DNA from: Chondrosia reniformis
Taxonomy: Eukaryota; Porifera; Demospongiae; Chondrillida; Chondrillidae
Length of the DNA: 64,000 nt
Assembly (NCBI GenBank): GCA_947172415.1
Contig: OX359193.1
Coordinates: 382,501-446,500 of the forward strand
Direction of reading: 5' to 3'
Shown here piece after piece: positions 52,775-62,442 of this stretch. Within the stretch, counting starts at the first letter, position 1, and every line of letters starts with the position of its first letter. A model generated the notes under the pieces. The model did no database searches. It had not been told where the DNA came from and saw only the letters and a program-made list of their open reading frames with translations. The position numbers and the translations under genes are program-made.

Positions 52775-55700
52775 ATGATTTACACACGTACAATGATAAA
52801 CAAAGTGGTTTCCTCAGCGAAAGCTTCGCCCAAATGGGATACAGTGCGACAGAAGGTTACTGAGCGCATGTTATCAAAGCTAGCAGAAGATGGTAGACCA
52901 AATTTTGACAGTTTTACGGAAGAAGAAAAGCTGCAATTAATGGACAGTATACGGGTCGGCCTGCGAGAGGACGGAGACATGAGAGAGTGGCGCGAGCACC
53001 TTAGAGCCGAATTATCCAGTGACCTGCACTCTACCTCACCAGACACGCCCTTTGAAGGTGTAACAGGATCCGAGAATGTTGTACGAGACAAGCGGTTCGC
53101 AGTCATCTGTCAACACTACCTGTTAAAACTGCCACATCTCTGCAGACTTCTAGTGCGCCTAGTCGGTACGCCTGTTCCGAATCACTTGAGGCTTGTCATA
53201 TGGGAGTATTGTCTGCAGCATGCTGTACAGCAAGATGGTACCAGTAGCCCAGCCCAGGAGCCACGCCCAACCCACGCCCACCTCTCCCACCAATGTCGTG
53301 TGGTACTTGCTAATTATCCAGCATTAGAAGAAGTTTCTGCTATTCCGCAATTAACTCAAAAGATGTCATCTGCACTTTTGAGCTGGATGGACTGTGGTGG
53401 TCCAGTGGGACCAGAGGATTCCGAGTGTCTCCTCACTCTCCCCTTCATCCACCTATCACACCTCACAGGCGGGAATGATGGCAGTGTCAATGATAGACTA
53501 TTTATCCAGTTTATGAACCAAAGACCTTGGTTTGTAAAGGACCTTTCACTTCCAGTGAGTTTTATGAGTTTAAAGAAAGACCACTCTACCCCTCTCCCAC
53601 AGGTAGCTAGCCACTCCTCCTCTCCCACAGGTAGCTAGCCACTCCCCCTCTCCCCCTCCCCCAGGTGGCTAGCCACTCCCCCTCTTCCTCTTCCCCCGTA
53701 GGTGGCTAGCCACTCCCCCTCCCCCTCCCCCACAGGTAGCTAGCCACTCCCCTCTCCCCCTCTCCCACAGGTGGCTAGCCACTCCCCCTCTCCCTCTCCC
53801 CCTCTCCCTCTCCCCCTCCCCCAGGTGGCTAGCCACTCCCCCTCTTCCTCTTCCCCGTAGGTGGCTAGCCACTCCCCCTCCCCCTCCCCCACAGGTAGCT
53901 AGCCACTCCCCTTCCCCCTCCCCTACAGGTAGCTACTCCACTCCCCTCTCCCCCTCTCCCACAGGTAGCTAGCCACTCCCCTCTCCCCCTCTCCCACAGG
54001 TAGCTAGCCACTCCCCTCTCCCCCTCCCCTAAAGGTAGCTAGCCACTCCCCCTCTCCCCCTCCCCCACAGGTAGCTAGCCACTCCCCCTCTCCCCCTCCC
54101 CCAGGTGGCTAGCCACTCCCCCTCTCCCTCTTCCCCGTAGGTGGCTAGCCACTCCCCCTCCCCCTCCCCCACAGGTAGCTAGCCACTCCCCTTCCCCCTC
54201 CCCTAAAGGTAGCTAGCCACTCCCCTCTCCCCCTCTCCCACAGGTAGCTAGCCACTCCCCCTCTCCCCCTCCCCCAGGTGGCTAGCCACTCCCCCTCTCC
54301 CCCTCCCCCAGGTGGCTAGCCACTCCCCCTCTCCCTCTTCCCCGTAGGTGGCTAGCCACTCCCCTTCCCCCTCCCCTAAAGGTAGCTAGCCACTCCCCTT
54401 CCCCCTCCCCTAAAGGTAGCTAGCCACTCCCCTCTCCCCCTCCCCCAGGTAGCAAGGGACAGTGCCACTAAATTTGCTAGCAAGGTCAACCAGATCCTGA
54501 TAACACAGGATCCTGAACTGCACAGCAGTCTCTGTTCCTCACTCACCAGAACAAGCACCACCGGCTCCTCCTCCAACCTCTCCTCCGATGCAGTAGTTAT
54601 GGGACTACGTCAGTTATTGCATCCACATCTTGCCAGATTCTTCATCGGATATCTTAGCATGGAGTGCACCTGTATCCTAGTGGACCAGTACTTGCTCAGT
54701 TTGGTGGTCGGGAGCTACACTCCTCTGCCCTACCTTGTCTCTACTCTGATAAGCCTCTCTCGGAGGGAGCTGCTTCGGTGCCGAAATGTAAGCCACCGCA
54801 GTATACGTACCACTAATAGTCTAGAGTTCCTGACTGTCTTGTTTTTATTTTAATAGTTTGATCAAGTGAAACAATCGTTTCAACAGGTTTTACCTCGAAT
54901 TTATCCTATTACACTGATTAATAAAGTGAGTACTCCTAATACAAGATTAACCTATATGGTATAATTTGCCATAGTCATATATATGGTGTGAGATTATTTT
55001 ATGACCAACTATTAAAATATACAAAATAATTTCCAGTGCAGGAGGAGGTATATTTCAAAATTATGATTTGTTTACAGACAAAGGAATTATTTTCTAACAC
55101 ATTAACCCAGCAGCTGCAAATGACAAATCAGCACTTCCTGTCACAGAAAGATGACAGAGAGAAGGATATGTTGTGAGTGGAGAACATACTACATCTCCAA
55201 ATGTTCACCAGTGTAGTCGTGCTCTCTTGTACTCCTCAGGAGATGCCACATTAGGTATTTGGAAGGAGAGCTCCACAGAGCTCAAGATCGGGTCATAGTA
55301 ACAGGTCAGCACTCTTCCAACAGCCGACGGACCATTGTCTCTCGACTTGTGCAGCAACCAGTCGGGCCAGGTACCTCGAGAGGCAGTCAGAGCATCAGGT
55401 CATCCAGACATGGCAGCAGTAGAAGGTCACAGACACTTCAATCACCTTCAAACACAGATGGACTGAGTGCTGTAGCCGAGGAAGAGAGTAACAGAAACAC
55501 CTTGGCAACCACTCAAACTCCTACCAGTGTCACTAGGCAACCCATCTCCAGAGACACTTTATCGAGGAGGACTGTCCAAGAGTCCACACACAGTGGGTCA
55601 GCCGCTTCTGTTGCTATGCAACGAGGTGGATCTACTCAGAATGTGCCTCCCTTAGTACAAGGGGGCGTAGCCCCTACAGTTATGACACACCCCCCTCCTA

Positions 55701-55932
55701 TAGTTATATCGCTGCCCTCAGTTGCAGTGAATGAACCTCTCAGAATTCAGAGAACAGAAAGTGAAGAGCTAGCGAGAGTGAGAGTGAGGGAGTTCTGGAG
55801 TCAGGTGCTCCAATCATTCACGCAAGGAGTCCATCTGAGTATGTTTACCATGATTGTTCTGATAAATTAATTAATTAGTCTGAATGGCAACTAATTACTT
55901 ACATTGTAGTTTGTATAAGAGAGGAAACATGA
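52775..55932 (+). CDS. Unrecognised 629-residue protein
   Basis: Six exons (52775-53554, 54449-54787, 54857-54925, 55078-55172, 55255-55838, 55910-55932). I do not recognise the family. The N-terminal 370 residues look folded and helical (FTEEEKLQLMDSIRVGLRED; ICQHYLLKLPHLCRLLVRLV; TPVPNHLRLVIWEYCLQHAV; FMNQRPWFVKDLSLPVARDS; HPHLARFFIGYLSMECTCIL). VPNHLRLVIWEYCL has a faint look of the first TBC/RabGAP helix, but no Arg and Gln fingers are evident. A short coiled region (TQQLQMTNQHFL) follows, then about 190 Ser/Thr/Arg-rich disordered residues (GSQSIRSSRHGSSRRSQ) and a last helix, ending ICIREET. No signal peptide or membrane helix. Its start lies 47 bp after the TRMT2A stop. The first intron is a splice-site-like repeat array. 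Confidence 0.75.
53592..54448 (+). repeat. Tandem array of polypyrimidine-AG|GT units in an intron
   Basis: About 24 units of 24-44 bp. Each has a C/T-only tract ending CAG, TAG or AAG, directly followed by GTAGCTAGCC or GTGGCTAGCC and ACTCC. The last pyrimidine tract and CAG form the true acceptor of exon 54449, which itself begins GTAGCAAGG. So the array looks like serial copies of the exon's own 3' splice site. Confidence 0.93.
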
Positions 55933-56318
55933 ATGGAGCATTGCTGTGGCAAGTGTACATGTGCATCTCAGTGGCAGAGCACTGGTGGTCATAACCAGCT
56001 GTTCTAGATTCAGTTAAATTTCCAGCAATTGTATCTTTCATGTTTCCCTCTGATGTTTGAGAATGATTACTTGTGGTTTGATTATCACTTTGATTATTCT
56101 GTGGTACATGTATGTTTATAGTTTGCCATGGAACAGAAGACGAGATGTCTACTCTCCGATATCAGTTGAATGAGGCATAAATCTCCTGAGTTGCTATAGA
56201 CTTTACTGTATATAGATATATTCATCATCACTACTATTTAATTGAAATGTGAATCGTTATAATGAAATGACGGCGTGGCATGGGTAGGGAAAATCCCCAA
56301 TTGGCAATCCGTACCAAA
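55933..56318. other. Intergenic; left edge of the tandem duplication
   Basis: 3' UTR of the unrecognised gene and 5' region of SEL1 copy 1. From about 56118 (TTATAGTTTGCCATGGAACAGAAG) the sequence is repeated at about 59560, marking the start of the duplicated block. Confidence 0.7.
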
Positions 56319-57079
56319 ATGGCTGCCGTCAGGAGCTTTAGGTGTGCATTTTCACGTGTGGGTAGCATTCTCTCCGGACATCCCGCGAGAAGGACAAATA
56401 CTTACCCAGAGCTGCTCCGAATTGTTAGCCGGAAATATGGGCTAAGCAACATGTTTGCAATTGAACATGCACGGTCGCTTAGGGATTCACCAGTGAATGC
56501 TACATTACTGGGGCGAGTGCGGTGTAGCACGTACTCTGCTAACAGTAAGGACAATGGAAAGTGTCCAACTGCGCCTTGTGTCACTCGACATTCTGTAGGT
56601 TCATCGGAGCTGGCCGCTGCGCTTGATAAACTGACGAATTCGGCGACACTGACTCCGACACAAAAGGAAGTGATGTCGTGGCTGACCAGACAGCCTGTTC
56701 CGGCGGAAGTTGCACTAGAAAATTTGAAAGTCGAAACTGCTAAATGCAAGTTTCAATACTGCAGCTACCATATCCCATAGACTATATACCCAACCAATGA
56801 ATCTGACCATATATAGTATACTCCCATCTCTCCTACAGTGACCGCGGATGATATATTTAAATTGGGAAGTAAACTGGAAGCTGTATCTGCTGCAGTAGCT
56901 CTTCCGTTCTTTGAAGTGGCAGCTGAGAAGGGAGATCAAAATGCCCAATATTCCTTGGCCAGTATTTTATTAAAGGGGCAGTTGGGACAGGTGGATGGTA
57001 TCCAAGACAATGAGAAACGAGCGGCAAAATTATATGCAGAGCTTGCAATGAAAGGACATCCATATGCTCAAGTTTGTAC

Positions 57080-57215
57080 TTATTGTATATTCCTAATGCT
57101 CCTCTGTATATTCTTGTATATTCTTAATGCTCCTCTGTATATTCTTGTATATTCCTAATGCTCCTCTGTATATTCTTGTATATTCCTAATGCTCCTCTGT
57201 ATATTCTTGTATATC
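57080..57215. repeat. 31-bp tandem repeat in SEL1 intron 2 (copy 1); homologue at 60745-60968
   Basis: Unit ATTCCTAATGCTCCTCTGTA plus TATTCTTGTAT. About 4 units here and about 7 in copy 2, so it has changed in number since the gene duplication. Confidence 0.92.
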
Positions 57216-57687
57216 TTTGCTTACAGCTGATGTTGGGTGCTATGTTCTTCGAAGGACTTGGAGTGGAGCAAAGTTATAATACAGCGTTCTCATTATACAA
57301 GGTACATGTCATTGGAATGCATATAAAATCATTGAGGGGTGTCCCCAATATAGGTCGCAGCAAAGAACTCTGTTCCAATGGCATTTTCCAGACTTGGTCA
57401 CATGTACGCTGAAGGGATCGGGGTGGAGAAGGACATCAAGGAGGCACTGTCCTGCTGGGAGAAGGGAGGAGAGTTTGGAGATCTGGACTGCTACTTGGAG
57501 ATAGCCAAATGCTACCATAAAGGAAGTGGAGTGGAGCAGTCCAACCAACTGGTGTTCACTTACACTGAGAAGGCGGCTGATAAAGGTACCGACTGACCAG
57601 CCAAGTCACTCACTATATACATGAGTATCTTTAGGTGTACACTGCTATACACAATGTATACATAAGTGTATAGTCGATAATTATTTT

Positions 57688-57773
57688 GAGCATCAAATTC
57701 AGATCAGACTATTGCTAATGAAGACCCAAGGGTTAAAACGTTCAAACCGGTTCAATGAGTGTGGCTGATGCTC
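57688..57773. mobile_element. Small fold-back element with GAGCATCA / TGATGCTC ends
   Basis: An 86-bp sequence in intron 4 of SEL1 copy 1 with 8-bp inverted ends and an inner GCTAATGAAGACCC, TTAAAACGTTCAAACC. Copy 2 keeps only the right edge (about 61415-61430). Related sequence lies at about 59255-59310, 62270-62330 and, reversed, near 28800-28910. Confidence 0.5.
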
Positions 57774-57975
57774 GAAATCAACACAAGGAATACCCCTTTT
57801 CACATGCATCTAGATTATAATGATATTATCACTCATACTATTAATTCAAGTCATATAGTGCTACCCAATCTCACCCTCCCCCTCCCCCAGGGAGTGTGAG
57901 GGGAATGTACAATTTAGGAGTGCTTTACTTTGGTGGGACGGGGACAGAAATTGATTTCACAAAGGCAGTGGAATA

Positions 57976-58618
57976 CGGTACGCGTCAAAAGTAAGGCTTA
58001 TACTCGCGAGATTCGAGTGCGAGTGCCTCGACGAGGCGAGTGCTAACGAGTGGCATTTATCTCGAGATTTTAGCGAGGGCCAAATCGAGTGCGCACGACA
58101 GGCCCTGAAAGCGATAATGATGTGAATACGTAGGTGTCAGATTTTTTAATCACCATTCGAGAATCGAGTGAACGAAACGACGTTGTCTAGCATAAAGAGA
58201 TAGTCTTGGCATAGCGGCGTCACTTCTCAAATCTCGAATTTCTCACCTAAAAACGTGTTGCTTTTAGCACTCAAAGCGAACGTATTTCCCCAATGATATT
58301 AGATCGAGGTGTAGTCGAGTGATGCTCGAGATTATTCGAGTAGATCGAGGTGTAGTCGAGTGATGCTCGAGATTTATTCGAGTAGATCGAGGTGTAGTCG
58401 AGTGATGCTCGAGATTATTCGAGTAATTCTCCCTCATTTCTCGAAATCGTCAACTAAACGTGTCGATTTACATCACTCGGTAATAGTCAATTTACCCCTC
58501 GATGGGCACCTTTCGAGATCGAGAATTTGTCGAGTGATCCTTCGAGGTTATCACTCGCCTTGTCGAGGCACTCGCACTCGAATCTCGCGAGTATAAGCCT
58601 TACTTTTGACGCGTACCG
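57976..58618. mobile_element. 643-bp MITE with 67-bp terminal inverted repeats and TA target duplication
   Basis: Left end CGGTACGCGTCAAAAGTAAG (57976-58042) is the reverse complement of the right end (58552-58618) over 67 bp with one mismatch. The flanks read GGAATA|element|TACTTTAG; the empty site in copy 2 (about 61637) reads GGAATACTTTAG, proving a TA duplication. The interior has CTCGAG-rich repeats (three copies around GATCGAGGTGTAGTCGAGTG, 58305-58425) and no ORF of substance. TA targeting suggests mobilisation by a Tc1/mariner-like or related transposase. Near-identical termini imply recent insertion. Confidence 0.93.
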
Positions 58619-58732
58619 TACTTTAGCAAAGCCTCCGATAAAGACTTTCCACCAGCCCAGGTAATGTAATGATGTCCATCTTGCTTTCCACATGGTACAG
58701 TACTTAATTATTTAATCATGAGTTACCGAAAC

Positions 58733-58975
58733 ACCATTTTCCTACACAATTCTGTGATTGGAATGTCTTTACCACCTGTTACACAATGAGTCTTGCATGG
58801 AGGACTTCTCAAAAGATCAAGAAGAAGACAAAGATTCCAACAGTCACTATGAAGGGTGGAATTCACAGAATCAGTTTTCAGGCCAAGTGGAGAAGAAGAG
58901 AAGGAGGAGAAAACTCTTGTATCCTCACCCAAAGCTCTCACTATATTTCCCTATAGCCTTTAATCTAAAATAAAT
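58733..58975 (+). mobile_element. Short intronic element, family 1 (copy d)
   Basis: Starts ACCATTTTCCTACACAATTC and contains AAAAGATCAAGAAGAAGAC, TATGAAGGGTGGAATTCAC and CCCAAAGCTCTCACTATATT. In SEL1 copy 1 intron 5, with the same element at the same place in copy 2, so it predates the duplication. Confidence 0.8.
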
Positions 58976-59416
58976 GTAGCATGTATTATATTATGCATGG
59001 TTGATCTTCCAGGTCAATTTGGGAAACATGTACTACCATGGACTGGGTGTGGAGAAGGATTGGTCAAAGTCAAAGGAGCTGTATGGCAAGGCTGCCAGCA
59101 CTGACAAGAATGCTCAACTGCTGCTAGAGGAACTTTTATTGGAAGAAAAACAGCAACAAAAGTCAACCTAATTTTGTAATTATGTAGTCTTGTATCTTGT
59201 ACATACTTGTTGAAATATCAAGTTTCAGCTCCATCAGTATCATATCGCTAATGAAGACCTTAAAACATCCATCAAACTTATTGAGTTTACGTTGCTGATG
59301 CTCAATAGATGAATCATATACGAGTACAATGTTGGCAACAAATACTCTTTCATTGAACTTTATGTGTAAAAATGATACATACTGATAGATTAGTTCATTG
59401 TATGTGATGTAGTATA

Positions 59417-59520
59417 TTAGTCTATGTAATCAAAGTCCTCGGGTATACCAAACTGTTTATCTATGGTTGCCTCGTCAAAAGAAGATTTACTCTTGCGCCA
59501 AGATTTCACAGAAAAGACAT
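59417..59520 (-). pseudogene. Orphan copy of the last MND1 exon
   Basis: Reverse strand: encodes the MND1 C-terminus ([19 protein letters not shown] and stop), with acceptor CTTTAG. It matches the true last exon at 62443-62549 except for a 3-bp deletion and a few changes. It was carried by the tandem duplication and has no upstream exons, so it is not a gene. Confidence 0.92.
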
Positions 59521-59770
59521 CTAAAGCAAGGCAAAGGCAATCATGAAGGTATGTTTATTTATAGTTTGCCATTGAACAGAAGATGAGATGTCTGATCTCC
59601 AATGTCAGTTCAACGATCGAGGCATAAATCCTGAGATGCTGTAGACTTTACTGTATATAGATATATTCATCATCACCACTATTTAATTGAAATGTGAAAC
59701 GTGATTATTAATGAAGGTTCTGACAAGGGGCTTTGGGTAGGGAAATCCCCAATTGGCAATCCGTACCAAA

Positions 59771-62190
59771 ATGGCTGCCGTCAGGAGCTTTAGGTGTGCA
59801 TTTTCACGTGTGGGTAGCATTCTCTCCGGACATCCCGCGAGAAGGACAAATACTTACCCAGAGCTGCTCCGAATTGTTAGCCGGAAATATGGGCTAAGCA
59901 ACATGTTTGCAATTGAACATGCACGGTCGCTTAGGGATTCACCAGTGAATGCTACATTACTGGGGCGAGTGCGGTGTAGCACGTACTCTGCTAACAGTAA
60001 GGACAATGGAAAGTGTCCAACTGCGTCTTGTGTCACTCGACATTCTGTAGGTTCATCGGAGCTGGCCGCTGCGCTTGATAAACTGACGAATTCGGCGACA
60101 CTGACTCCGACACAAAAGGAAGTGATGACGTGGCTGACCAGACAGCCTGTTCCGGCGGAAGTTGCACTAGAAAATTTGAAAGTCGAAACTGCCAAATGCG
60201 AGTTTCAGTACTGCAGCTACCATATCCCATAGACTTTATTATTATTATTGTTATTTAACGTGCCACATGCATAGCACTAGGACAAACTGTCCTATGAGGC
60301 ACACACCAATACATCATGACAAATAAATCAGTTCAACAACAAAGCATTAATCATCATTCAAAAAGGGTCAACTAAATCTAGCAGTCCACATCTTCAAAAT
60401 AATCTTAAGGATTGAGTGATGCTTGCATCCTTGATCCAGAATACTATATACCCAACCAATGAATCTGACCATATATGGTATACTCCCATCTCTCCTACAG
60501 TGACTGCGGATGATATATTTAAATTGGGAAGTGAACTGGCAGCTGTATCTGCTGCAGTAGCTCTTCCGTTTTTTGAAGTGGCAGCTGAGAAGGGAGATCA
60601 CAATGCCCAATATTCCTTGGCCACTATTTTATTAAAGGGGCAGTTTGGACAGGTGGATGGTATCCAAGGCAACGAGAAACGAGCGGCAAAATTATACGAA
60701 GAACTTGCAATGAAAGGACATCCATATGCTCAAGTTTGTATTTATTGTATATTCCTAATGCTCCTCTGTATATTCTTGTATATTCCTAATGCTCCTCTGT
60801 ATATTCTTGTATATTCCTAATGCTCCTCTGTATATTCTTGTATATTCCTAATGCTCCTCTGTATATTCTTGTATATTCCTAATGCTCCTCTGTATATTCT
60901 TGTATATTCCTAATGCTCCTCTGTATATTCTTGTATATTCCTAATGCTCCTCTGTATATTCTTGTATATCTTTGCTTACAGCTGATGTTGGGTACTATGT
61001 ACTTCAAAGGACATGGAGTGGAGCAAAGTTATAATACAGCGTTCACATTATACAAGGTACATGTCATTGGAATGCATATAAAATCATTGATTGGTGTCCC
61101 CAATATAGGTCGCAGCAAAGAACTCTGTTCCAATGGCATTTTCCAGACTTGGTCACATGTACGCTGAAGGGCTAGGGGTGGAGAAGGACATCAAGGAGGC
61201 ACTATCCTGCTGGGAGAAGGGAGGAGAGTTTGGAGATCTGGACTGCTACTTGGAGATAGCCAACTGCTACAAGAAAGGAAGTGGAGTGGAGCAGTCCAAC
61301 CAACTGGTGTTCACTTACACTGAGAAGGCGGCTGATAAAGGTACCGACTGACCAGCCAAGTCACTCACTATTACATGAGTAACTTTAGGTGTACATAACC
61401 CTGTTCAGTAAGTGTGGCTGATGCTCGAAATAATTATCAACACAATAAATACTCCTTTTCATTTCACATGCATGTACATTATAATGATATTATCACTCAT
61501 ACTAATAATTCAAGTCATATAGTGCTACCCAATCTCACCCTCCCCCTCCCCCAGGGAGTGTGAGGGGAATGTACAATTTAGGAGTGTGTTACTTTGCCGG
61601 GACGGGGACAGAAATTGATTTCACAAAGGCAGTGGAATACTTTAGCAAAGCCTCCGATAAAGACTTTCCACCAGCCCAGGTAATGTAATGATGTCCATCT
61701 TGCTTTCCATGTGGTACAGTATTCAATTATTTAATAATGAGTTACCGAAACACCATTTTCCTACACAATTCTGTGATTGGAATGTCTTTACCATTTGTTA
61801 CGCAATGAGTCTTGCATGGAGGACTTCACAAAAGATCAAGAAGAAGACAAAGATTCCAACAGTCACTATGAAGGGTGGAATTCACAGAATCAGTTTTCAG
61901 GCCAAGTGGAGGAGAAGGGAAGGAGGAGAAAACTCTTGTATCCTCACCCAAAGCTCTCACTATATTTCCCTATAGCCTTTAATCTAAAATAAATGTAGCA
62001 TGTATTATATTATGCATGGTTGATCTTCCAGGTCAATTTGGGAAACATGTACTACCATGGACTGGGTGTGGAGAAGGATTGGTCAAAGTCAAAGGAGCTG
62101 TATGGTAAGGCTGCCAGCACTGACAAGAATGCTGAACTGCTGCTAGAGGAACTTTTATTGGAAGAAAAACAGCAACAAAAGTCAACCTAA
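59771..62190 (+). CDS. SEL1-repeat protein with putative mitochondrial presequence, tandem copy 2 (intact)
   Basis: Six exons (59771-60197, 60501-60733, 60982-61056, 61109-61340, 61555-61679, 62032-62190) give 416 residues. The N-terminus MAAVRSFRCAFSRVGSILSG is Arg/Ser-rich without acids, as in mitochondrial targeting peptides. After a linker come SEL1-like repeats from about residue 145: FFEVAAEKGDHNAQYSLATI, AMKGHPYAQLMLGTMYFKG, GVEQSYNTAFTLYKVAAKNS, FSRLGHMYAEGLGVEKDIKE, YNLGVCYFAGTGTEIDFTKA, VNLGNMYYHGLGVEKDWSKS. SEL1 repeats scaffold protein contacts. A presequence followed by SEL1/TPR repeats is also the plan of DELE1, the mitochondrial stress messenger, but orthology is only a suggestion. 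The start codon lies in ACCAAAATGGCTGCC. Intron 1 seems to use a GC donor (GCGAGT) and carries a 210-bp insertion absent from copy 1. Confidence 0.85.
60236..60445 (-). mobile_element. 210-bp insertion (retroposon-like) in SEL1 copy 2 intron 1
   Basis: Absent from copy 1, where the site reads CATAGACTATATACC. Here ACT is repeated on both sides. On the minus strand it ends in AACAATAATAATAATAA, the microsatellite tail typical of SINE or LINE 3' ends. Inserted after the gene duplication. Confidence 0.65.
60745..60968. repeat. 31-bp tandem repeat in SEL1 intron 2 (copy 2)
   Basis: About seven copies of the unit seen at 57080-57215. Expansion or contraction since duplication explains the intron length difference. 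Confidence 0.92.
61752..61990 (+). mobile_element. Short intronic element, family 1 (copy e)
   Basis: Orthologous to the 58733-58975 element, at the same place in SEL1 copy 2 intron 5. It begins ACCATTTTCCTACACAATTC. ORFs through it (KDQEEDKDSNSHYEGWN) are not exons; flanking SEL1 exons join in phase without it. Confidence 0.8.
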
Positions 62191-62442
62191 TTTTGTAATT
62201 ACGTAATCTTGTATCTTGTACATACTTGTTGAAATATCAAGTTTCAGCTCCATCAGTATCATATCGCTAATGAAGACCTTAAAACATCCATCAAACTTAT
62301 TGAGTTTATGTTGCTGATGCTCAATATATGAATCATATACGAGTACAATGTTGGCAACAAATACTCTTTCATTGAATTTTATGTGTAAAGATGATACATA
62401 CTGATAATATATAGATCAGTCCACTGTATGTGATGTAGTATA

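Larger units (their letters stand above)
56319..59171 (+). pseudogene. SEL1-repeat protein, tandem copy 1, interrupted by a transposable element
   Basis: Exons 56319-56745, 56839-57071, 57227-57301, 57354-57585, 57891-57975 continued at 58621-58660, and 59013-59171 match copy 2 exon for exon. In the fifth exon a 643-bp element splits the codon for Tyr in AVEYFSKA. Reading into it adds about five residues and then a stop, so the last SEL1 repeats (FPPAQVNLGNMYYHGLGVEK) are lost. Skipping the exon does not restore the frame (phase 1 to phase 0), nor does splicing at the GT and AG nearest the edges. The upstream part is open and could still give a truncated protein of about 350 residues. Otherwise it differs from copy 2 by scattered substitutions. 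Intron 1 appears to use a GC donor (GCAAGT). Confidence 0.85.

Noticed and set aside
57976..58620. The 643-bp element as an introner (an insertion that is spliced cleanly)
   Set aside because: The GT at its left edge and the AG just past its right edge would shift the frame, so clean removal is not supported by sequence alone.
58780..58973. ORFs with KDQEEDKDSNSHYEGWN (also at 61777)
   Set aside because: They lie within family-1 elements in SEL1 introns; exons on each side join in phase without them.
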